Assembly: GCF_000182925.2 (NCBI RefSeq)
Contig: NC_026502.1
Span: 434,001-498,000, forward strand
Source of the DNA: Neurospora crassa OR74A
Lineage: Eukaryota > Ascomycota > Sordariomycetes > Sordariales > Sordariaceae
DNA length: 64,000 bases
Direction: 5' to 3'
Shown here: in pieces, positions 45,833 to 56,192 of the stretch
How the letters are laid out: every line of letters starts with the position of its first letter
Position numbering within the stretch: the first letter of the stretch is position 1
Program-made: the position numbers and the translations under genes
The notes under the pieces: model-generated
Seen by the model: the letters and a program-made list of their open reading frames with translations, nothing else
Databases searched by the model: none
What the model was told of the DNA's origin: nothing

Positions 45833-48004
45833 TCAATACTCCTCCGCCGTCCAATCCCACTCATCAGCCAGAAACAGTTCCATGGCCATCTTGCTCGTCC
45901 CCAGCGTACTACTATATCTCATTCTCGGATCCGCCGCCAGCGTTCTAGTGAACCTAAAAACCTTAGTATTTTTCCCTTTCTCCCTGCCACCATCTTTTTC
46001 TTCTTGCCGTCTCTCCACCAAACTAACCCAACTCACTTCCTCCCTCCTCTTCTCCCAATCCGCCCTCTTGATGAGTACCACCTCGCTATTCAGCATAGCC
46101 TGCACGTAATCCAAAACCGGCAACATCCTCGTCCGCAATCCGCAGTTCGTATGATGTCGATCAATCTGATAACTCGGACACTGTCGTAAAATCGCCACGA
46201 AATGGTTGATTTCCATTGTCGAAATTCCCCCCAGATCATCTTTATTGCCACCAGAAGAAGAAGAAGACTTGGGGGGACCAAAAACCACGCCCATACCCGG
46301 GTTATGTCCATCCACTTTCGCCAGCGGATTCTCCCCGCCGCCGTCGAATTGAGCGATAGCCCGATCGAAACTTGCCGGACTAAAGTCTACTAGACTCAAG
46401 AGTCCCTTGGTGCAAAGAAACCGAATCATCTCGCCTAGTTGGTAACTGTCGCAGCTGGCGCTGCTCTCGTACCCTAGTTTGCATTGACGACCTTGTGCGG
46501 CGGCTTGTAAGGCCGAGGCGGCGTTGGATGTGAAGCTTGAACCTATCCCCGCACTACTGGTGGTGATGGAGCGGGTCTGTGGTGGGCGGACGATGTAGAG
46601 ACGCAAAAAGTGGCGGGGGATGGATGCCAAGACGGAAAGGAGGCAGGTGCGTCGATAGGAAAGTTCGTCTTCGAGAGTGTCGGGGAGGGACCACCATTTT
46701 GCTTTGTATTTGTATTTGTATTTGTTGTGTTTGTATTGATTTCGAGGGTATAAATTCTCAGGGTTATGGTGAGCGGCAGGGTTAGGATCAGAAGAGGTGT
46801 AGTCGGGTTCAGATTCGGAATAATCTTCTTCATCATCAGGGGAAGCGGAAAGGGTCCAGCGGCGGGATCCATAGAGAATGAGTTCGCGGGTGGCGGATTG
46901 GAACTTGAGTGGGAGGTCGAGAAGCCAGGAAACCAAGATTTTCTGGCGCAAGAGTTCTTCGCCCGCAAAAGTGAGGGCGTGCCCGTCTTGGTCTTTGGTG
47001 AGGCGGGTGGGTGTCGCGGGCCATTTTAAGGGGGTCTGGGAGGAAGAAGAAGAAGAAGAAGGGAGACGGGAGAGGGAGGGCGTGCAGGAGAAACGGTCGG
47101 CGAGGAGGGCGAGGGTGGTTAGGTAGGGGATTGTCAGGGGGGGTGCTGCTGGTGCTGCTGGTTCGGTGGTGACTGGTTCGTTCGGCGTTTCTGGCTTTTG
47201 TAGTGTTGGCTTTGGTTGTCCCTTTTGTGATGTTTTGTCTAAAGGCTTTTTGAGGCCGTTTGTTGGCTGGGTGCCTTTGGTTGGTGTCTTGGTTGGTGGT
47301 TTTGGGGCTGGTTTTTGGCCTTTCGTTGTTGCTGCCGTTTTGGATACTACTGGTTTTGGTGTCGGTGTTGCTGCTGCTGCTGCTGGTGGTGGTGGTGGTA
47401 GTGATGCTTCTGCTGGAGGTTCCGCCGATGTCTCATCTGCCGGCGGCGGTACCCTCCCATGATGCAGTATATACAGCAAATCATGAAAGATATACCTCAT
47501 CTCCGCACTCTGCGTGGCCTCGTCATCTTCTCTAATGCTCACCCGTGGGAGCTGCGTCCAGTCCGCCTCGCCAGGACTAATGTCTTCCAGCGAAAGCTTA
47601 GCAAGAGCCGCCTCAACAGCTTTGGCCTCAGCAAAACGCGTGTCTGAAAGCAAACGGGCAAAGTAGGGCGAATGCTCTTTAAGGACAGAGAGATGAACGC
47701 GGAAACCAACTCTTTCTCTAGGCTTGGGCGGTGGTCTCGGTGGTCTTGCTGGCGTCTTTGCGGGTCCTTGTCCGGGTATTGTTGCCTTGCTGGTCCGAGG
47801 AGTTGGTCGGGAGGAAAAGGCGGCAAAGGCTTTCTTGGCGGCGAGAATGACGGGTTTGGAGGTCTCGAAGGTTACGTCGAGGATTATGTCGCCGTTGGGA
47901 ACGATTTCGACGATTTCTAGGTCGGTACTGCCGACGCCGTTGATGGGTGTTGACATGATGGGCTTGGGATGAGATGAAGTGATTGAGGATGAGGAGGATG
48001 TCAT
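45833..48004 (-). CDS. BTB/POZ-like domain protein
   Basis: A 723-residue single-exon protein from the ATG at 48004. A second ATG at 47956 (MSTPINGVGSTDLEIVE) is an equally plausible start. Residues about 30-185 resemble a BTB/POZ protein-interaction fold: GDIILDVTFE, then after a Pro/Lys-rich insertion FRVHLSVLKEHSPYFARLLSDTRFAE, and YIFHDLLYILHHGR. A low-complexity Pro/Lys/Thr linker of about 100 residues follows (about 185-290), then an ordered, fungal-only region with Cys pairs and aromatic residues up to the end (FLADEWDWTAEEY). No enzymatic motif is seen. Such proteins may act as adaptors for cullin-type ubiquitin ligases, but that is a guess. It converges on FTR1 with a 350-bp gap. Confidence 0.78.
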   Translation of the reverse strand: MTSSSSSITSSHPKPIMSTPINGVGSTDLEIVEIVPNGDIILDVTFETSKPVILAAKKAFAAFSSRPTPRTSKATIPGQGPAKTPARPPRPPPKPRERVGFRVHLSVLKEHSPYFARLLSDTRFAEAKAVEAALAKLSLEDISPGEADWTQLPRVSIREDDEATQSAEMRYIFHDLLYILHHGRVPPPADETSAEPPAEASLPPPPPAAAAATPTPKPVVSKTAATTKGQKPAPKPPTKTPTKGTQPTNGLKKPLDKTSQKGQPKPTLQKPETPNEPVTTEPAAPAAPPLTIPYLTTLALLADRFSCTPSLSRLPSSSSSSSQTPLKWPATPTRLTKDQDGHALTFAGEELLRQKILVSWLLDLPLKFQSATRELILYGSRRWTLSASPDDEEDYSESEPDYTSSDPNPAAHHNPENLYPRNQYKHNKYKYKYKAKWWSLPDTLEDELSYRRTCLLSVLASIPRHFLRLYIVRPPQTRSITTSSAGIGSSFTSNAASALQAAAQGRQCKLGYESSASCDSYQLGEMIRFLCTKGLLSLVDFSPASFDRAIAQFDGGGENPLAKVDGHNPGMGVVFGPPKSSSSSGGNKDDLGGISTMEINHFVAILRQCPSYQIDRHHTNCGLRTRMLPVLDYVQAMLNSEVVLIKRADWEKRREEVSWVSLVERRQEEKDGGREKGKNTKVFRFTRTLAADPRMRYSSTLGTSKMAMELFLADEWDWTAEEY

Positions 48005-49136
48005 CCAGTTGGTGGTGTCTCGCTTATATCCAACCCTTCACACATCCATCGAAAGAGAAGTCAATTAAGACTGATCAATTTGAGAGGTCTTCCTGGATTG
48101 GAAGGTGAGTTGACGAGCTCTACACTTCCACTTCAAGCAGGTGTCGATGTCTGATATTGAAGATTACGTGATCAGCCAGAATGGTTCGCGTCGCAAATCT
48201 TCACGCCAACCGGCTGACCAAACAAGACAGTACATGACATTGTGAGATGATTCATATTTCAAAAGCTTTATTCTTTTACTCACTTGTGATTCACAGAGAC
48301 GAAACCGCCACAGGTCCAACTCTTCAACCGGAGAAACAGGAATGTGGATGTCCTTGGAATTGTTGTTATCGTCTAAATTCTGTATCATTTCATTGTGAAG
48401 CGGCTAGTGATGCAGGAGGCGATATTGTTAGTGCAGTCGCTATGTACACTACGTACAAGTAACTTTAAGAGGTCCAATCCAGGGCGGGCATCTGGGGTCT
48501 TCCGAGATCGGATCTGGAACCATGTCTCGTTCATCACAAGAAAGGAGAACGAACCCCTATCCACATGTTTCTCGTGTTTGTTTGCCTTGTATTGATAGAT
48601 CCTGTAGACCCAAAATCAATCAATCACTGAATCCATCAATCAAGGTGTTTGCTTGTTTTCTGTCCACCGCTGGAATGAAACGTGGTATGGACAGCCAAGG
48701 TAGCAAGTACCTAGACTAGCTGTAGCAGCGAGTGATAATATCCGGTAATGATTAGGTAAAACAGAGGGCGGCCGAGACCGCTACACTGCTGGATGCCTCC
48801 AGCTGACCCACGACAAGGCCGCCCCGACCAACTGTAAAAGACCCAAGACCACCATCGTGCACTTTGGCGTCAATCCCGTCATTCAGCCCCATGTCGTTGC
48901 CAAGAAACCGACGTCAACCTCTTCGGCCAGCTTCCTCTCTCTCTTTTTTCCCTGGCATCCCGCTCCCCATCCCCATCCCCATCCCCATCCCCCCTTACAC
49001 CTGACCGTTTGCTATGCTCACCAGAGCAGATACGATTTTTCTCAAGTTGCTTTTCTCCGCCTTTCCCTACAACTTGTTGTCTTGACACCTCGTCGCCGTC
49101 ACCTCAGATCGCAACCTAGGTCAGCTTGGATAGGCA

Positions 49137-51239
49137 ATGGCCGCCGTGCGCCGCCGTTCCCCAACCCAGTCTCTCGTATCTGCTCTCCAACACCTCGAGC
49201 CTGCTTCTTTCCACGCCAAAGCTCCCAGAGCTGCCCACCAAGACACCGAACTGCTGCTAGATGCCTTTATGGGCTATCTCTCTACCTTCTTCCACCATCC
49301 TCCCACAGCTACGCGACCTACGATGAGACGAGTAACGATGCCCGGTCCGCGGGTCCTGCGCACAGCTGCCGGTAGACGCTACCTCCATGCATACGCACGA
49401 CCCTCGAGAACCTCCTCCAGCTCGACAATAAGCGCCGACGAGCTTTGCGACCGTTTCCGAACCCATACCCTCACCGACCGAACCTCGAAGCGCAAGTTCC
49501 ACAACTACTTTGTCACCCATCTGCCGTCGTCCTCCTTACATCCCGATTCTCGGTTACAACATCCCCACCATAAGCTCCCGAGATCGGCATCGGTACCACA
49601 CAAGCAGGATCCCGGAGCTGCTCCGGCTGCTGTACCTCCCAACATACCCAGTCGCGACCTCACCGTCGTCCGAATTCCCCTACGAAGCGCAAAACACCAT
49701 TTTGGCACGGCCGTCTCGCGCGGTCAACGTAACTACAATGAAGACACAAACCAGGCTGGTACAATCAGCATGCCGTCCTTTGCCAAACGAGCTCCCATGA
49801 GCCTCGTTCGCAGCCAGTTGCGGTCTCTTAATGAGAACGCCACGGCAAATAGCGCGTTTGGAGACCCCCAGATCTTCTACTTTGCCGTCTTTGACGGCCA
49901 CGGCGGCTCCGAGTGTAGCGAGTTCCTAAGGGACGAGCTACATGGCTACATCGAACAGGCAGCATTGGACTTTGGTCTGCAGAGTAGTTTGCAAAGACAA
50001 GGCACAAGTCTGGACAGCTTGAGTAACCCAACGGAAACGTTTGGAAATGCGCCCAGGAGCAGTAGAGATGCACTTAATCGGATCGACATGAAGAGCGCCG
50101 AAGAAGTCCAGGATCGGCTCAACGTACCGGAAACCAAAGGCAATGCCGTCGTCGAAGAAGCTTCCCACGAGCCACCCCTTGAGGGAGACCAGCCCACACC
50201 AGCTGTAGCAGACGCAGCCAAGGCCGAAGAGCTTGAAATAGACCTCTTGGACGAGTACCGCAACACAGTAGGAGGCTACTTTCGCCGCTTCAACTCTCGC
50301 TACTTTTCCGAACGAGCAGGCGGCCGACCCCGCCAGTCCGGTTCCAATGCCGCCTCCTCCACGGACGATAACAAGAACAAGCTCCAGCCGCAAAGTGACG
50401 AAACCCCTGCCACCACGCCCGTGACCGTCGAAACCGTCCTCACCTACGCCTTCCTCCGCGCCGACCTCGACTTCATCACCGCCCAAGCCCGCAAGCCCGA
50501 CCCCGACGACCTCCAAGTTGCCGACAACCCCGTCAACAAGGACGAAGTTCTCGGTCAACCGCACCTCCCGCCTTCCGGGCACCGCATCGGCGGCCCCGCG
50601 CGCTTTAAGGGCGGCTCCACGGCCTCGATCGCCCTGATTGCCACTCCCACTCCGGCACCCTTCTGGCACCCGGCGGCACACAGCACCTTGCTCGTCGCTC
50701 ATGTCGGCGACACCCGCGTATTGCTCTGCGAAACCGCCACCGGCCTCCCTCGACCCTTGACGCACGACCACCACCCCTCCAGCCCCGTCGAGACCCGCCG
50801 ATTGATGCGCTACGCCGAGTCGCTGATCACCGACTCCTTTGGCGAGGAACGCATCGGCGGCCTGGCCAACAGCCGCTCATTCGGCGACATGCAGTCCAAA
50901 CGCATCGGCGTGTCTGCAGAGCCCGAGATTATACGGGTCAATATGGAACCGGCCGAGTACTCGTTTCTGGTGCTGATGAGCGACGGCGTGAGCGGCACCC
51001 TCAGTGACCAGGAGGTGGTGGATGTGATTAAAGAAGCCAGGACCCCCGAGGAGGGCGCCAAGAATGTCATTGAGTATGCGACTGAGGTGTCGGCCGATGG
51101 CGATAATGCTACGTGTCTGGTGGTGAGACTGGGCGGGTGGGAGAGAAGGATGGAAGGCGGGTTGGGAAGCTTGGGGACCAAGGAGATTAGGGATGCAAGG
51201 AGGGCGGAGGCGTTGGATCCCAGGAGGGGGAGGCGGTGA
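49137..51239 (+). CDS. PP2C-family Ser/Thr phosphatase, probably mitochondrial (PTC6-like)
   Basis: A 700-residue single-exon protein. PP2C motifs run in order: SRGQRNYNED (about 195-203), VFDGHGGSE (251-259), AHVGDTRVLLCE, LTHDHHPSSPVETRRL, GGLANSRSFGD and VLMSDGVSGTLSDQEVV, with GDNATCLVVRL at the end. The metal-binding Asp residues are all present. A disordered insert of about 160 residues splits the catalytic domain after DGHGG. The ATG at 49338 would begin MPGPRVLRTAAGRRYLHAYAR, a convincing mitochondrial targeting sequence, so the first 67 residues may be untranslated or used alternatively. Overall form is closest to yeast Ptc6/Aup1, a mitochondrial phosphatase linked to mitophagy. That orthology is inferred. 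Confidence 0.9.
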   Translation: MAAVRRRSPTQSLVSALQHLEPASFHAKAPRAAHQDTELLLDAFMGYLSTFFHHPPTATRPTMRRVTMPGPRVLRTAAGRRYLHAYARPSRTSSSSTISADELCDRFRTHTLTDRTSKRKFHNYFVTHLPSSSLHPDSRLQHPHHKLPRSASVPHKQDPGAAPAAVPPNIPSRDLTVVRIPLRSAKHHFGTAVSRGQRNYNEDTNQAGTISMPSFAKRAPMSLVRSQLRSLNENATANSAFGDPQIFYFAVFDGHGGSECSEFLRDELHGYIEQAALDFGLQSSLQRQGTSLDSLSNPTETFGNAPRSSRDALNRIDMKSAEEVQDRLNVPETKGNAVVEEASHEPPLEGDQPTPAVADAAKAEELEIDLLDEYRNTVGGYFRRFNSRYFSERAGGRPRQSGSNAASSTDDNKNKLQPQSDETPATTPVTVETVLTYAFLRADLDFITAQARKPDPDDLQVADNPVNKDEVLGQPHLPPSGHRIGGPARFKGGSTASIALIATPTPAPFWHPAAHSTLLVAHVGDTRVLLCETATGLPRPLTHDHHPSSPVETRRLMRYAESLITDSFGEERIGGLANSRSFGDMQSKRIGVSAEPEIIRVNMEPAEYSFLVLMSDGVSGTLSDQEVVDVIKEARTPEEGAKNVIEYATEVSADGDNATCLVVRLGGWERRMEGGLGSLGTKEIRDARRAEALDPRRGRR

Positions 51240-51930
51240 TTTTGTTTTATTCTTTCTGATATGGTTTGGCGATAGAACGTACTGTAGACAGCGCTGTTCG
51301 GTTTTCGTTTCTTGTGACTTATGTTCAAGTACATAATGATGGTTTTATTTTGAGTGTTTGTTTGGGACGCATAGCATCAGCATGCGGTGGGGTGGGTGTT
51401 GGGAGAGGGGCTGAAGCATCGAATATCACATCGATCCCATTTATATGATCGTTGAAATCGGTAAAGTGTAACGTTTGGGGGAGAGAGAGAAAGTAGAAAA
51501 TCCTGATCGCGTTGCTGCGAGGCATAGTACCTGGAGAGAGACTTACACGTCTACTTAACATGCAATATAGAGCATCTATACCCCTCGGAGATGAACTGCT
51601 ATCATGTTTTCGTGAACGTCTTGTTTGCGCAAGTCTAGGGAATCAAACCATGTGCCTCCTTGATTGATCGTAGTCAAAGTAGGTTAGCATTTGCCAGCGT
51701 AGTAGCAGTGTGATGATTACGACGCCCTGCTCGATTCAACGACCAAGTTCAAAATATTAAAGAAACAAGAACCAAAGGGACTTTACCAGAATGTAATGTT
51801 AGACAGGAGCGTAGAAAGTGGTGGTTGGGTACTATTTGTGCAAGACCATGTTCTGCGTGATTGTAAAGGTAGACTTGGAGAGCGGTATATAGGTAGGTTG
51901 TCAATGCAATTTTGTTCAATAACAACCAGC
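51240..51930. other. Intergenic, no gene seen
   Basis: 3' region of the phosphatase gene and 5' region of the first tRNA. It contains no recognisable coding frame or repeat. Confidence 0.5.
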
Positions 51931-52026
51931 GGTTGTATAGTGTAGCGGTTATCACTCCGGATTCTGAGTCTCCAAATCATCAGAAAGTATATTCCGGCAA
52001 CCCCGGTTCGATTCCGGGTACGACCT
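51931..52026 (+). tRNA. tRNA-Gln (CTG anticodon), intron-containing, copy 1
   Basis: The acceptor stem pairs GGTTGTA with TACGACC (one T-G wobble). The anticodon stem pairs CCGGA with TCCGG around loop TT-CTG-A; anticodon CTG at 51964-51966 reads CAG. The T arm holds GGTTCGATTCC. A 24-nt intron lies at 51968-51991, one base after the anticodon as usual for nuclear tRNA introns. The D arm (GTGTAGCGGTTATCAC) doubles as the A box. T runs at 52031-52034 and 52039-52047 would stop RNA polymerase III. Confidence 0.93.
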
Positions 52027-52030
52027 CTCC

Positions 52031-52047
52031 TTTTGGGCTTTTTTTTT
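52031..52047 (+). terminator. Pol III terminator after tRNA-Gln copy 1
   Basis: A TTTT run, then a nine-T run, within 25 nt of the tRNA 3' end. Confidence 0.7.
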
Positions 52048-52385
52048 GTTCCTTCACATTACTTCAACTTTCCATATTCAGTCGCTTTTTTGCCTCGAGT
52101 TTTGTTTTTCCACCGCTCCCGGATATTTCTTTCTCCCTAGTCCCCCCTTTTTCTATCTTTTATTTACTCCTATTATTCCCTTATATAGTAAACATATACA
52201 CACAAGTATGCGGCTTTTCCTACTACACCACTATGCAAAGGAATGGAACACAACCCCACCAACCCCACACATCTAGTCTAGAAAGTTCGTTCCGAATTGC
52301 CTCACCTTCATCCACAAATCCAGCTACATAGGTCCGCATTCTAGCAGGCGTACATCAACAAGAACCAAACGCAGTTCCAAGACAA

Positions 52386-52478
52386 GGTTCTATAGTGTAG
52401 CGGTTATCACTCCGGATTCTGAGTCTACCAATCATCAGAAACATTCCGGCAACCCCGGTTCGATTCCGGGTAGGACCT
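52386..52478 (+). tRNA. tRNA-Gln (CTG anticodon), intron-containing, copy 2
   Basis: Same mature body as copy 1 except for the fifth acceptor pair: GGTTCTA pairs with TAGGACC, so G-C becomes C-G. The anticodon CTG lies at 52419-52421, and a 21-nt intron at 52423-52443 differs from copy 1 by substitutions and a 3-nt length change. A long T run from 52489 follows. It lies 455 bp from copy 1 in the same orientation. Confidence 0.93.
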
Positions 52479-53345
52479 TCTCTTTTGATTTTTTTTTTTT
52501 TTTTCAAAACCTCTTTCCCTTACCTTATATGACACCTCTTGCTTCTTCCCTTTTACCATTTTCTTTTTCCGGGTTTTTGGTTCTCTGCTACAAACTGTTA
52601 TGCTTGTTCTTCCCGTTGGAGGTGCTTGGTCCATCTATAACACGGATCTTCGAGCGCGTGTCGTTGTCGTCGCTCGGATCTAGACCTAGGTATGCGAAAC
52701 GATGATTTGAATCCACATCACTGACATTGAACGGGCGAGGTAATTGTGAGTCCTGGCTCTTCGTGCAAGGACGTTGATGATGTTTTGTCGGGTGGGTTGG
52801 TGTTACTGGTGTGCTTCTCGCGACGGCGGCGTATCATGGAACGAAGCTCGTGATACCTATCTGTACTGATTAGGAGGACGACTCGAGGGTACTAGAACTA
52901 GGTGGTTAGTAGTTATCAGGCAAGTTATCTTCGCACCGCAATGATGGCATTTTCGACATGATACTTGTACCTTTCTCCGTCAAGTCGAGCCACTTGCCCA
53001 TTAGATCGCCAAAGACAACAATGATTCGAGAGCGCCTATTTGGGTTCCTGAAGGAGCGTGATGGGCATTTATCGGTCAAGAAGGCCCTTGAAGTGGATAA
53101 AACTGCCTTGATTCAACAGACAACGTCTGGAAGATGAGCTGTTAGGTACCTATGTTAAGGATATGATTCGGCATTCGCATAATGTCGTTTCACTATTTGC
53201 GCTGTACAAAACACATGATCACAGCGTCGGAAGGTATATAAGACTAGGTTTTTGGTTGGATGGGATGTCTTAATCATTATCTAGGTAGGTGCTGGTGAGG
53301 GGGACTCAATAGAAGTTAAGCACCCAGCAATATCTCTCCTCTCGT
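52479..53345. other. Intergenic, no gene seen
   Basis: Between the second tRNA and the 3' end of the pin-c-like gene. It has a short TCTAGGTAGGT motif near 53281 and no coding frame of note. Confidence 0.5.
52483..52504 (+). terminator. Pol III terminator after tRNA-Gln copy 2
   Basis: TTTT at 52483-52486, then a run of about 15 T from 52489. Confidence 0.7.
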
Positions 53346-56192
53346 TCATATTAGCTTGATTCGTCGTGGTTCAACATGAGCGAATAATGCCACTGCCATA
53401 TCGCGAAACTTTCCGACCCGGCTGTAAACACAAATATCCTCATCGTCACTAAGCCTTTCCTCCCTGAGAATAAGGCCCTGTATCACTGTCATCCTACGGT
53501 AGTGGGTATACTCCTCCATGGCCAAGCACCACAGTATACAACCGCCTTCTACTTCACCTTTAATATCGAGAACATGATCAGCTACCCAGCGATCACCTAT
53601 TTTCAAGCCGCCGAAATGAGGCGCATACCCCAAAGACGAGTTAGGGTCTGGCACTTCCATGAAATCGGTAGAAAACTCCACCTCGACGAGACGGGCACCG
53701 CCTATGATCAAACTCCCGCCTTTCAGCGCGCCATACGGGTCATCGTACTTGGGGACTAAGTTGATCTCTTCCACTTCCCATTCCTCGCATATCGCTCTTC
53801 CTACTTCTTCCTCCCTGTCCCTGTCTTTGTCTTTGGCATCGGCCGGATCTCCCTCACCTGCGACTGATAGCTTCTTCTCTTTCAACTTAAACCTCAAGTC
53901 AGGATCCCACTGAGTGAGATATACAGCCCCATCGATAGACGCCCACGACCAGCTGGGCGCGATAAACTCTGCTGGTCTTTGCGTCGACAAGTTAGATCGA
54001 ACGTCCCAGAGTAACTCCTTCTCCAGCCGGGCGCTCCACAGCCCAGCCACATATCGCTGACCAGAAAAGTAATTCCGCTGATGAAACTTCGCCAACCCGG
54101 ACAAGGCAGGTAGTCTGTCCGTGACCTTGGTTATCAACCGGCTGCTGTAATCGCGTACCATTTCCCACCAGCTCCACTCACCTCGGTAAGCCAAGAGCAG
54201 AGAAGTAACGGTAACGGCAGAGGGGACCGGATTACCGTCACGGTCTTGAACAAGGGTTAGACTTTCAAGACGTTCCTTAAGCCCTGGCCACTCCTTGAAT
54301 AGCAGCTCCGGGCCCCACTCAGAATAGATAGGGCAATTCCACGGCCTCTGAGCAGTCCCTTCCAGCTCTTCGCACATCCACAGTACCTGATGCTTAGCGA
54401 AATAGATAACCCGCCGCGAGAGCCTGCTCTCCTGGAGCGTCCAGGCGCGCGTGCAGAGGGGCGAGATTGTGTCGTGGTAGGATGTGCCGCCATAGATTAT
54501 GCCCCAGGCCTCTAGGTGGATGGATATTCGAAACCAGATGAAAGATTCGTCCATGTCGCTTTTTATAATACCACTGCCACCAGCGGGAGATGCATGTGAG
54601 GTGGTCATGAGATCCATATAGGAACTGTCCTCATCAAGTGGTTCCAGACGCAAACCCTCGCTGCTGTCATTAGAGCTCAGCGCGGAGAGCATGCAGAACG
54701 CGTGGGAGTATATCTTGGCCATCAAAGCGGCTTCGTACGCCCAGTCTTGCTCGTCATCTTGGATGATGCAAAGCGAGTCAATCCAGAGATATCGGTGGCC
54801 GAGTTTGCGGGTGATTTCGATTGCGTCTCGAAAGGTCCTGGGTAGCTCAATGAATGGAATCCTCTCCATTCGCTGGGTTAAATTGGCTTTGGTTGTTGTC
54901 GCTGGACGCTTTTCCGGCGGTCCCCAGCAGTGACTTAGTGTGAGGTAGGGCGGCGGGAACTCGTTCGTATCTGACCCTGGGCCCATCGCTAGACTCAAGC
55001 AGACGAGCTTGACGTCGTTCCCAAGATGGGATGGTGGTCCATTACCCGTTCCGAATGCTTGAACATCGAGCAGTCTAGTTGGCAAGAAATCGGTGTCGGT
55101 ATCCATTGAGGTCTTCCTGATCTCGCGGCATTGCGTATGATTCCGTTGGCAGTATCTTAACCAATCTTTCAAGAGTAGGATGTTATTTTCAGGATTTTGA
55201 TCATTGTATCCCATAGGCGGCTGGAACTTGGGACCTATATGAATCAACAAACTTGATGGTAAGCTCAAACGTCTCTCCCAAAAGGCATCTCAAGACAATA
55301 GTAAGCTTGAACGTCTTTCCAGAAAGGCATCTCAAGATAGTAGTAAGCTTGAACGTCTCTCCCAAAAGGCATCTCGAGACCCAGGTGGGGGAGAGGGAGG
55401 GAGAAAAAGAAAAAGAACCAACTTACACCAACTCCCCGGCACCTTGACCAAATCCGCCCCAAACAATTCCCTATTATTCAGACACTCTATCCTCCAATCC
55501 CACTTGTCCCTCGTCCCATCCTCTTTCCTCTCGCTACCCGGCCTCCAAATTCCCCTCCGCCCAAAAACAAGCGGCACGTCTGCCGCCCACTCGTCAGTCC
55601 GCGGATTCATTACCGGTGGCAGGTAATATGGTCTTGAGATATTGGTTACGCGGGACGCGCGGTCGGTGTATTTGGTGATCAAGAGGCAGAGGTGGCATCC
55701 TCCCTCCATTTTTTCTTGTCTGTAGTTTTTTTCTTTCCTCCTTTCGCCACCACCCGCTTCTTGTCTTTCTCCCGCTTCTTGTCTTTCCCCCCCTCTTCCC
55801 CCTCCTCGCCCTTCTTGCCCTCCCCCACCTTCGCTTTTTCCGTTTCCCCCATTCTCTCCACTTGCGTTCTTTCCTCCCTTCATCCGATTCGCTTCCTGGT
55901 ACAGGTAATCTGTTTGGGTCCTACCTGCACCTGCTTCTTCTTCGCCTGATACTTCCCTTGCCACTTTCCCTGCTGCTTCCTTCATTACTTCTTTCCTCGC
56001 TTCAGCTTCAGCAGCCATCGCCGCCTGCACTATCGCCGCCTGCGCTTCCATCCACCTCCAAGTACCAAGAGTAATAACCGGGTCTACACCCCATCTCCAG
56101 TGCGATTCCGATTTAGATTTTGTTGTCGGCCAAGGTAGGGAAGCAAGCCAGTAAGGGACGTGGGAACAGTAGGCGCAGAGTCTGGGGGTCAT
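53346..56192 (-). CDS. pin-c: HET-domain protein next to het-c, probable PIN-C
   Basis: Two exons, 56192-55427 and 55234-53346 (192-nt intron, GTAAGT donor, phase 1), giving 884 residues. In N. crassa, pin-c is a HET-domain gene tightly linked to het-c; unlike het-c/pin-c combinations trigger hyphal compartmentation and death. HET motifs: YLTLSHCWG (about 352-360), YLWIDSLCIIQDD (about 404-416) with the YEAALMAKIYSHAFCMLSAL block, and CTRAWTLQESRLSRRVIYF. The N-terminal exon begins with paired Cys (LCAYCSHVPYW) and later GGCHLCLLI, a pattern frequent ahead of HET domains, with a Gly/Glu/Arg low-complexity insert between them. The C-terminal about 250 residues are ordered. The name rests on motif plus adjacency. 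The intron holds a 42-bp tandem repeat. Confidence 0.88.
55259..55383. repeat. 42-bp tandem repeat, three copies, in the pin-c intron
   Basis: Units at 55259-55300, 55301-55342 and 55343-55383 share GTAAGCT..AACGTCT.TCC..AAAGGCATCTC.AGA with a few substitutions. The array takes up most of the 192-nt intron. The unit length is a multiple of three, and one minus-strand frame through it is open, but not the frame of the flanking exons. Confidence 0.93.

Noticed and set aside
55265-55462. A small minus-strand frame with a 14-residue repeat (MPFGRDVQAYYYLE)
   Set aside because: It is created by the 42-bp repeat inside the pin-c intron, is out of frame with both exons, and lacks its own start context.
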